From NCBI GenBank assembly GCA_021234155.1, contig JAJEKV010000027.1, forward strand, positions 15,472,891 to 15,536,890: DNA of 64,000 nucleotides, in the 5' to 3' direction. The position numbers and the translations under genes are program-made. A model generated the notes under the pieces. That model saw only the letters and a program-made list of their open reading frames with translations, ran no database searches and had not been told where the DNA came from. This DNA is from Isoetes taiwanensis (taxonomy: Eukaryota; Streptophyta; Lycopodiopsida; Isoetales; Isoetaceae). Position 1 is the stretch's first letter. Each line of letters begins with the position of its first letter. Below, one piece after another: positions 46,236-57,671 of the stretch.

Positions 46236-47386
46236 TGACTCTTTGTTGTTCTTTCGCTCTGGAGTTTGGAGTTTGGAGTTTGGAGCCGGCCCTGTAGATT
46301 AACATCTGCTTATGCTTTTCTTACTTATGTGTTTTATGTGTTTTTCATGCTTATGCTTATGATTCCTTAAGCAAGCAAAGCTTCTGTTTTGTGCCTATTG
46401 TTGATCCTATTTCTATCTCAACCAAGATTTGGCAAAAAATATCATGCTGCGCTTATAATTATAAACAATGATCAATTAATCATTTACATACAACATCAAT
46501 CAATTAATCATTACATACAACATTGTACTTCGTAATAAAATGTGTTTTGAAGCATTTAAATTTCTTGTGCTAATGCATTAAGGTCAAATATCGTGCTCCA
46601 ATATCACATCGATCAATTTCATGCAGGAAGCACTATTAGATATCATATATTACAAACTAGGTATACGTATATTGTTTCAATATCATATTGATTAGCTATT
46701 TTGAATTATAGAAAAAAATCATACTAACAAAGTTAAACCATGTCAATTTGCCACGTTATATATTGACCATTAACGACTACAAAATATCTGATTAATTTAC
46801 CAAGTCAATATATCGAGGGACATAGATGCAATCAAATACCATTTTATTAAACTTGATATACTAAGTGTTAATCCATATCATGCATTTTAAGTTGCTCGAA
46901 AAACTAATTGAAAAGATTAAATTTTGGTACTATGGAGAAAAATGGGGTAAGAAAAGTCATATTACCAGATTCAAACTGCTTACATTTACCACGTTGTGTA
47001 TTGGTAACTAGTCACTGTAAAGCATCATGATAAGTACCCATTGTAAAGCATCATGAAAATTATCAACTTAAATTTACCATGTCAATATACTGAAGAAGAT
47101 AGATATGATCAAATACCAGTCTACCAAACTTCACATATTAAACGATAATATATGTCATATACTTTAAATTCTTACAAAGATCAATTAAAATTGCCATGTT
47201 TCAATACCATGTCACAAAACAATGTTCGTTTATCAACTTAGAAAAATATGTTGATGAACCATATCAGATAACTAGACATGGTTTGTAAACTTTTGAACCC
47301 ACTAACATGTACTGATTTATGGACTTGGTTTTCACCAATAAACCATTATAAAAAAATTATATTGGTTCAATTTTGGGGGCCTTGTG
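46236..47386. repeat. Right subterminal region with ~250-bp tandem units
   Basis: Two diverged units (about 46718-46950 and 46955-47200) share TTTACCA-GTCAATATA, GATCAAATACCA and phrases around CCACGTT. These are probably subterminal repeats of the CACTA element. No gene is present. Confidence 0.5.
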
Positions 47387-47389
47387 TTA

Positions 47390-48525
47390 GCTCTTCCAGC
47401 AACCTTCTGAGCCAAACTATTTCCCTAGATAGAAGAGATGAGGCAGTATACTTAGCCTCAGCTGATGATAATGCAATTGCAGACTGCTTTTTTGTCCTCC
47501 AACTTATAGTGCCACCTGCAAGGAAGATTACATAACCTGTAGTGGATTTTCTTTCAGCTTGGTCACCTGCCCAGTCAGCATCTGCATAGGCATGCATTTG
47601 CAAATTGTTGTCATTAAAGGTTATTCCATAGTCTTGTGTCCCTTTCAAATATTTCAACACTCTTTTTGTTGCTAGCCAATGTATTTTTCCAGGATTGCTG
47701 CACCTTCTACTTAAAATATTGACTGCATATGTTATATCTGGTCTAGTACTATTGCTTAAGAATAACAAGCAACCAACTAGAGCACGATATGGAACCTGTT
47801 TCATATATTCCAGTTCTTCTACATTTGCTTCAACCTCAGCAGTCAACTGATGTCCTGGCACAATAGGTGTTTTGGCAGTACAAGCATGCTCCATATTAAA
47901 TCTTTTAAGCATGTTTTCTATATGTCCTCTTTGCTTCAACTTCAATATTTTATTTTTCCTGTCTCTTACAACTTCAATTCCCAGAAACTTCTGCAAAGGC
48001 CATAGATCTGACATTTTGAACCTATGTTTCAGAATATCCTTGCACACATTTAGGATTTTAGTGGAGTTTGCAATCATGATACAATCATCCACATATAAAG
48101 CCATAATGCAAAATTCATCTCCTATTTTGTCTATACAAGTTGCCATCATTTTGAAATTTCTCAAACCCTTGTTCTCTCAAAAATGTATCCATGCAAATAT
48201 ACCATTCTCTTGGAGCTTGTTTTAAACCATATACTGCCCTGTTTAATTTCCAAACTAGATTTTTGCCTTTTTCAAAACCAGGAGCCTGTCTCATAAAACT
48301 ATCTTCTTTCAATGTAGCATTTAGAAATGCAGTCTTGACATCCATATGATGTATTTCTAAATCAAGAGCATTTGCTAGACTTAAAAGAACTCTTATGCTT
48401 GTAAGTTTGACTATGGGAGAATAGGTTTCATCATAGTCTTGACCCTGTTTTTGAGTAAAGCCCTGTGCAACCAACCGTGCTTTATATTTCTTGGAGCCAT
48501 CTGCATTAGTTTTAATTTTAAAAAT
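47390..48525 (-). pseudogene. Copia-2 reverse transcriptase and RNase H
   Basis: The enzyme makes cDNA in the particle. Reading down from 48525, the Trp codon after VGSK is TAA (copia-1 has TGG), then MVAQGFTQKQGQDYDETYSP and HHMDVKTAFLNATL follow. A frame change lies near 48140, then the catalytic ALYVDDCIMIA. RNase H follows (YADADWAGDQAERKSTTGYV; SSAEAKYTAS). The sequence stops at the CACTA insertion and resumes at 37644. Confidence 0.9.
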
Positions 48526-49569
48526 TTATTTACTGCCAACAATATTCTGCCCAACAGGTTCCTTTACAACATCATAAGTATGAGTATCCACAAAAGAATT
48601 CAATTCCTCATACATTGCATTTCTCCATTGTTCTGCTTGAGCACTTTCCATAGCTTGCTCAATTGTTCTAGGTACTTCAGCATCCTCTATTATAGCCATA
48701 ATTTGTTCAGTCTCATCAACTTCTTGTTCTTGTTCTAGCCTTTTGCTTCCACCTAAAACATTTCTCCCATATGCTTCTTTGTCAAAATTAATTTCCTCCA
48801 GTAGCCTTTGTGCTTCAGTTCTTCTCTTTCTGATTTTTCTCTCTGGTATCCTTTCAGGCTCAACCATTTCAGGTTCAACAAGTTCAGTTTGAGCCCTCTG
48901 AACCTGAGTTACATTTTCAGTTTTTTTAGCTTCCTTAGTTTCCTCCTCCTCTTCTTCATAATCAATTTGATTATTTGACAGTTGAGGCATTTTGACTAAG
49001 GAGTCTTCTTTTGTGACTTGATGTCTATTTTTGTATAAGACATCCTCACAAAAAATCACATCTCTACTAATGATAATATTTTTATTTTCTGGAGTAAAAA
49101 TTCTGTAACCCTTTGAATGGTTGTCATAGCCTACTAAAAAACCAATTTCAGCTTTGTCATCAAGTTTCTTTCTAAGCTCATCTGGTTTATGTACATAGGC
49201 CAAACACCCATATACCTTGATTTTTTCATAATCAATTTCTGAGTCTTCTCCATACCACATTAGGTCAGGGATATTTCCTTGCAAGCTTGAAGAGGGTAGC
49301 TTATTTTGTATGAGATTGGCAGTCAGCAGGGCCTCTTCCCATAAATAGTTTGGTAATCCACTGTTTTTGATCATTGATCTAACAACATTCATTAAAGTTC
49401 TGTTTCTTCTTTCTGCTATTCCATTTTGTTGAAGGTTGTATCTACAAGTCAGCTGTCTCCTAATACCATTGGCAATGCAAAAACTCTTAAATTTGGCTGA
49501 AAGATATTCTCCCCCTCTATCAGACCTTATGCATTTTAGTTTCATACATGTTTGCCTTTTTGATTCTGC
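48526..49569 (-). pseudogene. Copia-2 integrase core and linker
   Basis: Integrase inserts the cDNA. Visible are CIRSDRGGEYLSAKFKSF and NGIAERRNRTLMNVVRS, which hold the second Asp and the Glu of the DDE triad, then FLVGYDNHSKGYRIF. A Glu/Lys-rich linker leads to EQAMESAQAEQWRNAMYEEL at the start of the polymerase. It is out of frame with the preceding part because of a frame change near 49560, which copia-1 shares at the same place. Confidence 0.9.
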
Positions 49570-50254
49570 TATAATTGCTTGAATGCAATTAAGGCTTGAG
49601 CCTTGTTAGCTAACATGTAACATTTACATTTTCTGGTATAATCATCAATAAAGGTGATGAAATACCTTTTGCTAGTTCTGCCTCTAATGTTTAAGGGCCC
49701 ACATAGATCAGTATGAACCAATTCTAGAACCTCTTTACTTTTCTTCTTTGATTTGGCAAAAGGCAACCTATTTATTTTTCCAAGCATACATCCTTCACAT
49801 ATATGCCCCTTTTCCTCATTTTCATATTTAATAAAGCCTTTCTTTGCTAATAACTTGAGGTTATTAGAATGAGTGTGAGCTAATCGATTATGCCATAGCT
49901 CAAATTCAGAAACCATCAATACTTTGCAAGATGAATTATTGTTGTGTTCCAATTGAAATAATTTACCAACACGTTTGGCATGAAACTTGATTTTATTATC
50001 AAACCAAATATTACAACCATCATCATCAAATACAACTCTGTAGCCCAAGTCAACCAACTGACTAATAGATATGAGATTTTTGATAATCCCAGGCACACAC
50101 AAAACATTTTTTATGTCTACTATATTCCCATGCAAATCCCACAATTGCAGAAGCCCTCTTCCTTCAATCCTTTGCAAAGCTCCATTTCCTACTTGAACAT
50201 TTTTGGCTTCTCCTTGTTCTATATTCTTGAGCAACTCAGCAGTATGATCTTTCA
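49569..50254 (-). pseudogene. Copia-2 protease end, GAG-pre-integrase, integrase start
   Basis: From 50254 the frame continues Pol after the Helentron-like insertion. About 20-30 bp of target, including the protease catalytic DSG, are missing at the junction. It shows GNGALQRIEGRGLLQLWDLH, then ELWHNRLAHTHSNNLKLLAK with the HHCC zinc motif (H..H..CEGC), and the integrase start LVHTDLCGPLN with the first Asp, then FIDDYTRKCKCYML. Confidence 0.9.
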
Positions 50255-50343
50255 TTTATCTTCTTATCATTATACGAAGATAAATTCAATTGGCAAAACC
50301 ATCAAGCTAACTAAGAGAGAGAGAATGCAAATGAAAGAAAGCC

Positions 50344-50461
50344 ACATCTGGGCATCTCCACTAAAACCAACAACAAGAGTCACAATGCTACATCTGGGCA
50401 TCTCCACTAAAACCAACAACAAGAGTCACAATGCTGATCAACAACAAGAGTCACAATGCTA
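50344..50461. repeat. 46-bp tandem repeat
   Basis: Units at 50344-50389 and 50390-50435, plus a partial at 50436-50461, begin ACATCTGGGCATCTCCACTA and end GAGTCACAATGCT. Unit B has one copy of this motif at the same relative place. Confidence 0.85.
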
Positions 50462-50505
50462 TGTTGACACTGATAGCAAGCTAGTGAAAAACCATTATGG
50501 CCGGG

Positions 50506-50546
50506 ATTAAAAAACCTCGCCCTTTCGGGTTTTCGAGGAAAAACCC
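50506..50546. repeat. LINE-tail-like hairpin motif in unit A
   Basis: ATTAAAAAACCTCGCCC..GGGTTTTCGAGGAAAAACC resembles the 3' segment of the LINE at 58084-58118. Both have an A-rich/C-rich pair separated by a GGGTTTT block. It may be a remnant of a SINE or LINE 3' end. Confidence 0.4.
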
Positions 50547-50787
50547 TGACAATAATGGGATCACTAACCAATGCTAGGTCCAAAAACATAATAGATCTTG
50601 TACCCTCATGCTGACTAGCCTTATTGGGTGAAATACATTACAGCAATGAAGTTGCCAAAGACAAAAAATGTTTGAATTGTCTTCTTCATAGATCTTCATC
50701 TTGTGCTTCGAATCCAAAGCTCTCTTCCAAACAGCCACGCTAAAGCCTGCATACACAAGAAAGATGAACCAAAAGCCACCAAGGCCA

Positions 50788-50937
50788 TCCAGGCACGAAG
50801 GCCTCCAACTAGGCATGAAGGCCTCCAACCAGGCACAAAAGCCTCAACCAGGCACAAAAGCCTCAACCAGGCACACAGGCCTCAACCAGGCACAACGGCC
50901 CCAACCAGGCACTAGGCCTCCAACTAGGCACTAGGCC
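50788..50937. repeat. ~17-18-bp minisatellite
   Basis: About eight units of CCAACCAGGCACAAAAGCCT, with variants (TAGGCATGAAGGCCTCC, CAGGCACTAGGCCT), lie in unit A. The apparent Pro/Thr/Gly-rich ORFs here are artefacts of the repeat. Confidence 0.85.
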
Positions 50938-51002
50938 ACACAAAAGTCACAATGCTCAAGCTCAAGAGCCACAAAGCCACAATAATCGCCACACAATGCC
51001 AC

Positions 51003-51165
51003 ACAAAGAGCCACACATTAGCCATCATGCTAATGCTGCTCAACTCAAGGCCATCATGCCATAAAAAGGCCACACATTAGCCATCATGCTAATGCTGCCC
51101 AACTCAAGGCCACCATGCCACAAAGAGCCACACATTAGCCAACATGCTAATGCTGCCCAAGCCAC
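51003..51165. repeat. 58-59-bp tandem repeat, three copies
   Basis: GCCACACATTAGCCATCATG followed by CTAATGCTGC-CAACTCAAGG starts at 51010, 51069 and 51127. The array is in unit A. Confidence 0.85.
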
Positions 51166-51286
51166 AAAGCTCACAACACCCTGCACAACAGAGAAATCCA
51201 AACACAGTAATGGATTAGCGGATGCGATGTTAAGGAGGAACAAAAGGTCCAAAGCAACACTCAGGCAAGCTGACATAGCAGATGTA

Positions 51287-51319
51287 GGGTGGGTGGGTGG
51301 GTGGGTGGGTGGGTGGGTG
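51287..51319. repeat. (GGGT)n microsatellite
   Basis: Eight GGGT units in unit A. Unit B has only about three at the corresponding place (about 55790-55801). Confidence 0.9.
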
Positions 51320-51599
51320 CTATAGGAGGACGTTCTACGAAAAAAACCAAGGGAGATGCAGATGAGCTGATGAAAAAGGAGGAGAGAAAGAAAGGTATAA
51401 ATAGACGTCAGAAGGGCTGTAACTGCCAAAACTAACTCATGTGAATGGTTTTGACAATTACATTTATCTTCTTATCATTATACGAAGATAAATTCAATTG
51501 TCAAAACCATCAAGCTAACTAAGAGAGAGAGAATGCAAATGAAAGAAAGCCACATCTGGGCATCTCCACTAAAACCAACAACAAGAGTCACAATGCTGA

Positions 51600-54500
51600 A
51601 AAACAGAGGCAGCAGAGTCAAGAGCTACAATGACAAAATATTGGACCCACAAGAAAGTTGAGAGAAATAGTAACATCAAGCAGCAAAATGGCCCATGGTG
51701 AAGAGACTCTTACAGTATTAAAGACTCTCATGAATCTCAAACTACAATAAAGACCACGAAATAGGCAAATATTGCTCCCAACTAGGGAATATCACCAAAC
51801 AAGCATAGACTAGAAAACCGTAAGCAACTATAAATATTGCTAAGGTAGCTACGATTTCTTTAAGATAAAAATGGATAAAATGAGACCTAGCGATGCCTGT
51901 GACCCATACCAAGTGTAATGATTCCTTACACGTGCACAAGATTTGGCAACCTATCAAATTCAACATCAACATGTTTTATCCAAGAAAGCTCGTCTTGAAG
52001 TTGCATTTTAAGTAGTATGGGGTAAGGTAGAGTTGTAAAAAAAGGCTAAAATTACAATTGCAAAGTTGGTCAAACCTTATAATTAGGAAAGTAGACAACT
52101 TAGAGCTTGCCATAACTGCGACTTTAGGAAGAGCTATCCTAACTCTCCCTCAACATCAAAGTTCAAAGGCACACATCAACTGTAAACGTTCCCAATTAAT
52201 AAGCGAACATGCCAAGCATCTCGTAAATATGTATCATAGTTAGGCAAGTTGAGACGAGGTAAAGTTCTATGGAGCTACCATCAGAAGGTCCCGACCGAAT
52301 GAATGAGAAACCAACATTGCTGCTGAAGAGACGGGTAGTTATAGATCTCATGACATTACGAAGGGAATTGCAAAGAAGCAATTCAAAGTGCGACCATATA
52401 CAAAATGAATAGGTTATATTTGTTGTAAACATAGGGGTGGACAAGTTTCTAAGCACGTAGGTGAAGTCAACTAAAGGATACTCTGCATGTAGTGGATATC
52501 CAACAATAGTGAAAACCCAACAGAAGCAATATTGATATTGACATAGGCAGCGGATTGGAATGATAAAAATTATGTAGACAACAACAAGCAGGCTAATATG
52601 GACCAATTCGATAAAGCCAAGCATGCTACTATCATCACAACTAACGTCAAATCTCTACAACTCCAAAAATAAAGGAGAAACTCCTCTTCCACTCAAGCAA
52701 TCAAATGTCACTATTCAAGGCATTTCGTAGATCTGAGGCATTTCAACTATTCTGAACCAAAATATCTGCCAATAGCAATAAAACTCATATAATTAATATT
52801 TAAAACCCTCAAGAACGTTAGAGAAACTAAACACATTAGATAAAGGCAATATAGTCCACGGTAGCAAGTGGAGATAAGATATTTAGCATGGGGAGCAAAA
52901 AGTCAATATTATAACATATATAGGAAACTCACCAATACCTACTATTACCCCATAAATGTATGACACATAACAAATGGTAAACATGATTCTATTTGGCAAC
53001 CTACTAAATTGAACATCACCATATTTTATTCTTGAAGTTGCATTTTAAATTGGTGTTGAGTAAGGTTGAGTGGCATAAAAGGGCCAAAATTGCAAATGCA
53101 ATGTTGAATGTCTAAAACTCTATAACTAAAAACTATAGGCGTGCAACTTTAGGAAGAGCTATTCTAACTTCTTCCTCAACATCAAAGTTCAAAACCGCAC
53201 ATCAACCCTAAACATTCCCCACTTAATAAACAACTCGCAAAGCATCTTGTAAAATATGTACCACAAGTAGGCAAGTTGAGACGAGGTCAAGGAGGCTAGC
53301 CAAAAAGGAAAGAAAAGGTGAGGGCGCAAAAAACTTTAATAGACAAGGTAGAAGATATTGCTACATCTCCAAATGACTGCCACTTCCGCAACAGCTATAA
53401 TATAGTCAGTCTATAATGTTGCAACAATTCAGTAAGATTCGGTCATCTATTGAATTCTAGGCTAAGTCAAACCAAGTTCGTCACAAAATCTTGTTGGATC
53501 TTGGCTCCAAAGGGCACCCAACAAAAGTAACTAGAGAGAACAGAATTAAGAGCAAGGTACAACTCAAATAGGAAGAGGTGCCAAAATGAGAAATGACAAA
53601 GAAAACAGCTTTAAAAGAACAACAAACAAACACAGCTAGAACTTTCCAAATTGCGGCTAGGTACAAAACTGGAGAAAATGAACCGGGAGGGCTAGGTACA
53701 GACTGGAGAAAGTGAATTGGAGAGAATTGTCTGCACGAAGAACACAAATAAAGGCAACTACATAAGCAAGATATCTCATATCTGCTTGAATCACGGACTC
53801 AACTACTCCAATATCCCAGCTGTTCACACATCAGAACATACACAAAGCCACTTTACATAATAAAAAATGTGTTTGGGAAATAAAAAGGGGGGATCAATGT
53901 AGCTAAAGCCCATTAATGCAAACATCATAAGTGCGGCAGAATAAGGGAAGCAGAATTCTTAGTCCTAATTTTCTGTCTCAATTTAGAGCTGAAACCACAA
54001 TAATTGAGAATTTAAACCACAATAAAATTCCAGGAAAGCTGGAAAAGAAAGGTTACTCATCTGGAAATGGTTCGTCATCACCAACATGTCACCAACATCT
54101 CTGTTCTTCTTGCGCATAAAGCAATGAAATAGAAACATCTATGTTCTTCTTGCGCATAAAGCAAATGAAATAGAACTGCATGAAGGATTCCTGGTTTGGA
54201 TTGCAAGGAGCACATAAAATGACCACAAAGTGCATAGATGCAAACTTATATAGCATAGCATCCCTTTATCTGGAACTCTGACACCAAAATATCCTTTTCA
54301 ATTCAAGGACAAGAGTCTTGGAGGTGCATGACCCCAACATTCGTGATACCAACTTCTGGTCTCAAAGCAAAGAGTATCGCTGAAATACAGCTGTCTGAAT
54401 CACGCTGTCAAAAACAAATGGCACACACAAAAACCCTGTGGATTCCGCACAGGATTGCAAACAACCGGAAAGGACAGATAGGGGCTTTCATGTTTGAACT

Positions 54501-55790
54501 GCTTCACTGAAAACTACACAGAGCCGGAAAGAACTATACAGAAACTCTTGTTATAGCATGATCGAAGCTTCCAGACAGATAGCTCTACAGGCCGTAAACT
54601 GGTGCTCAAACTCAAAGACTGGTGCTTGAAAACTCCTCTCAAACCCTCCTCCTTGTCACTATAATTGGGTTAGAAGAAAAATATGAGCAATGATATCAGC
54701 ATTTAAACGATAAGATCTTCACCAGCCTAAAAAGATAAGTTCTTCAAGTTCTAAGAAAAGTTCTTCATGTTCCTGCCAACAGGAAAATCACTAAGTTCTT
54801 CACGTTCCTGCCAATAGGAAAATCATTTTCACAAGTCAACTTCTTCATGCTCTAGCCAATAGGAAGATCATTGAGTCCTCAAGTCAACTATATCAGTGGA
54901 AATAACTATCATCTGCAGACCGCACCCAGCTGGATTCATCTTTTTGCTATCTACTTAAACAATCCATAACTAACCAAACTCCACTGGGCATCCTCATTTT
55001 TATGTGAAGCAAGTTACAACGCAAAATACAACTGTCTGAAACTGTCAAGAAATAACACACAAAACAACCCCGTGGGTTCTGCTTCACAGCCACAATTTGC
55101 CAGAGGCGACCCCTAAAAAATAAGTGTGGTCGAAGCCTTCAGGCCAAAATAACCCTGCCGATTTTGCTCAGGTAGCAACAGGCCAAAATAACCTTGTGGA
55201 TTCTACTCAGATTGCAACCAGCGGGAACTTAGACAGCGGCTTCTAATGTTTGATTTGCTCCACTGCCATAATAAGAAGAGGAAACTGACGATTCTGTACT
55301 TACCCAGCACTGAACCCCACAAGAAAACTTGAAGCAACGATTCAAAACAAACCTAACAGCAACTCTCAAGGAAAAAGCAAGAGCCCTATAATTTGTAGAC
55401 AGGAGAAAAAGGGGCTCCTCAAGTCCGAACCACTACTCAGGTCTGATTTTCCCCTCAAGTCTGAACTATTTATCAGGCCATAATTTGCCCGAGGAAGAAC
55501 ATTCAACGCATTCAACCAGATAGCAAGGCCGAAGGTTGAAAAGGAATTTCACATAAAGAACCCGTTATGGCCGTAGACAATTTTGGAGTTGAAATCGATG
55601 CTCAAAAAACCATCCACAAATGCGGAAGAAACAAGGCTGCTTGAGTATTGTCCAGAAGGAGAATAATCGGTAGTAAAGCTTTACACGGCTAGAACAAGAA
55701 ACTGGTGAAAACTAGGCATAAGAAAGGAAAAACGGCATTAGGCATAACTGTGATGTAGGGGATCAAAGCCAGAAGCGTGAAGGCATAACT
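51600..55790. repeat. Interior of unit B with a ~300-bp duplication
   Basis: Segments of about 300 bp near 51941-52263 and 52992-53289 are diverged direct copies, sharing GCAACTTTAGGAAGAGCTAT (CG variant in the first), CCTCAACATCAAAGTTCAAA and AGGCAAGTTGAGACGAGGT. Shorter repeats include TGTTCTTCTTGCGCATAAAG (twice, 54101-54160), TCCTGCCAA-AGGAAAATCA (54770-54830) and a segment of about 120 bp around CTGTGGATTC near 54385 and 55195. I found no coding sequence over 4.2 kb. Confidence 0.6.
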
Positions 55791-55947
55791 GGGTGGGTGG
55801 GTGCTATAGGAGGACGTTCTACGGCAAAAAACCAAGGGAGATGCAGATGAGCTGATGAAAAAGGAGGAGAGAAAGAAAGGTATAAATAGACGTCAGAAGG
55901 GCTGTAACTGCCAAAACTAACTCATGTGAATGGTTTTGACAATTACA

Positions 55948-57020
55948 TGAGATAACTTGTTAGAATTTGTTTGATTTTCAAGAACAGAATTTAACAAGTT
56001 TACCTCATCTTCATCTATAATTTTCTCCTTTTCTTCATGCTCTTGTGTGATAAATGTACCAGCAGATCTCCTTCCTCCTCCTCGACCTCTTGGCAAATTT
56101 CTTCCCCTATTAAGACCACCCCTTCCTCTTCCAAATTCTTTAGGTGTAGGGCATCTAGATGCTAGATGACCTTGGCCACCACATGTGTAACAAGTAAATT
56201 CTTCTTTCTTAAGCTTAGAACAGTTATTTTTGACATGGCCAGGCTCATGACAAAAATAACAAATGATTTTATCTTGCTTTTTTCCAGTTTTACCAGTGTA
56301 TAGGATTTCAGTTTCTTCTTCAATTCCTTTAGTCACCTTTTTCTGCTCAACTTCTGTCCTAATGATAGTTTCAGCTTCCTCTCTACTCTTTGCAACATTT
56401 CTTATAAACAATCCCAATTGTTCATTGTCTATAATAGCTCTTGCAATTGCTAAAACTTGATATCTCTCAGAGAGTTCTACTCCAGCCCCTCCTAGATCAG
56501 CCACTATATTGTCAAATTTATTAAAGAAATCTGACACATCATCCTCTTCATGCAATTTAAGATTTCTAAGCTCTTTGTCCAACAAATCTATCTGTGAAGA
56601 AGTTTTCTTTTCAAAATGTTTGAGCATAAACATCCACATCTCCCTAGGACTCTTATTCCTTAATTTTAGCCTAATTGTAGGACTAACCTTTGAAGCAATA
56701 ATTCCTTGTGCCTCTTTGAATTTGGCCTGATTAGAACGAGTCCTTGCTCCACTGCTCTCACCAGAGGTAACTTCTCCCACACTAGCAGCATCTGCATCTC
56801 CTCCTAAGCCCCCTGCAGCAGAAGTAGCAGCAACAACACTAGTACTTGCAGCTACACCTGTAACACCTGCACTAGCATCAACACCGGCAGGATCAACAAG
56901 ATCCCACAAGTCCTCAACCTCCAATATATGCTTCACAGCATCCTTCCAAATCTGAAAACCAGGTCCTCCTTTGTAAACTTCCACAGTTGCTAAAAGTCCA
57001 GCACCAAATCGACTAGACAT
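55948..57020 (-). pseudogene. Copia-2 Gag
   Basis: It starts MSSRFGAGLLATVEVYKGG at 57020, shortly after the primer site. An Ala/Ser/Gly-rich segment, the Gag core (LLDKELRNLKLHEEDDVSDF) and two CCHC knuckles (CYFCHEPGHVKNNC, CYTCGGQGHLASRC) follow. A Gly/Arg box ends the module. The frame is open and this is the best-preserved coding sequence of the element. It runs into the Helentron-like insertion just after NKLSH. Confidence 0.9.
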
Positions 57021-57039
57021 CTCTTCTTGCCAATAACTT

Positions 57040-57051
57040 GCTCTGATACCA
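57040..57051 (-). other. Primer-binding site, copia-2
   Basis: TGGTATCAGAGC on the minus strand, two bases from the 5' LTR, is complementary to initiator tRNA-Met. Confidence 0.9.
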
Positions 57052-57053
57052 GA

Positions 57054-57666
57054 TGTAAATTTTCAACTTGTTTCAACCAACAAAATACTTGTTGACAACA
57101 CAATCTATCTCCACACAATTTATCTCAAAGATATTGTCACATACAATAATTCAACTTGCTTCTAGAACTAGTGAAGTTCTTATTCAAATATTCAATAAGA
57201 GAGTTAAATATTTGAACTTATAAGAAAGTTTAAAGTGACAATAATAAGAAAATACTGCAGTGAATATCGAGACAACTTCAAATGATCAGATCTTGAGCTA
57301 TTCCGGCCCAAACTATTGGTGAATAGGTCCGTCTGCTTCTCTGTGTATTCTGCTACCTATTGCTCAGTGTTATATGGTGAAGAATCGACCGACAAGCCTG
57401 TAGATCCGGGCCAGATAAACTTTCCTGTCCAGAATTTTCGTCTCACGAATTATCCCACAGGCATGTCAACAAAAATGGGCTTATTGACCATTGACCATTA
57501 TTTCCAACGGTTCGATATTAATCTTTGCAACTTTCTCAACCCTAAAGAAGATCACAACTTAATCTTTGAATTTGCAACATTGTCTTCACATAAGAAATGA
57601 TCTTTAACTTCTACATGCCTGGCACAGATCCGCACATTATTTATGCAATGATCTCATATTCTAACA
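57054..57666 (-). repeat. 5' LTR of copia-2
   Basis: A 613-bp TG..CA unit, nearly identical to 36121-37374 outside the solo LTR. The next five bases, AGTAA (57667-57671), are the target duplication. Apparent ORFs in the LTRs (36383-36667 and 57316-57600) are conserved only because the LTRs are copies. Confidence 0.95.
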
Positions 57667-57671
57667 AGTAA

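Larger units (their letters stand above)
37648..47386. mobile_element. 9.7-kb CACTA element with transposase and P450 fragment
   Basis: Ends CACAAGGCCCCCAAAA are perfect inverted repeats for 16 bp. A TTA duplication flanks the element (37645-37647 and 47387-47389). Excision with one TTA restores the copia-2 RNase H frame. It encodes a TNP2-like transposase on the minus strand (39191-43430, split by a LINE) and carries a cytochrome P450 fragment on the plus strand (45540-46235). Subterminal arrays occupy about 37690-38280 and 46700-47380. The in-frame stop and LINE insertion make it non-autonomous today. Confidence 0.9.
50255..55947. mobile_element. Tandem pair of non-autonomous Helentron-like units
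   Basis: Unit A (50255-51462) and unit B (51463-55947) lie head to tail in copia-2 gag-pol. They share about 140 bp at the left end and about 160 bp at the right end but differ inside. Each left end is a hairpin, TTTATCTTC-12 nt-GAAGATAAA, followed by AATTGTCAAAACCAT. Each right end has the inverse ATGGTTTTGACAATT three bases from the edge (ACA). So the inverted repeats are asymmetric, with a hairpin outside one of them. There is no clear target duplication. This is the arrangement described for Helentron/Helitron2 elements, which also form tandem arrays, but there is no Rep/helicase here. An LTR origin was considered and disfavoured. Confidence 0.5.
36121..57666 (-). mobile_element. Copia-2: Ty1/copia retrotransposon, nested in copia-1
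   Basis: A complete element on the minus strand: 5' LTR 57054-57666, primer site 57040-57051, gag 55948-57020, pol in pieces, polypurine tract 37375-37386, and 3' LTR 36121-37374. It is inflated to 21.5 kb by a CACTA element, a tandem Helentron-like pair and a solo LTR. Setting those aside, the LTRs differ at roughly 8 sites in 613 bp by eye, so it inserted fairly recently. Pol carries stops and frameshifts and is inactive. Confidence 0.95.

Noticed and set aside
50701-50934. Repetitive Pro/Thr/Gly ORFs as a repeat protein
   Set aside because: They arise from the 17-18-bp minisatellite and are open in several frames.
50255-51462. Units A and B as LTRs of one retrotransposon
   Set aside because: Only the outer 140-160 bp are shared, the ends are not TG..CA, there is no primer site or polypurine tract, and no 5-bp duplication.
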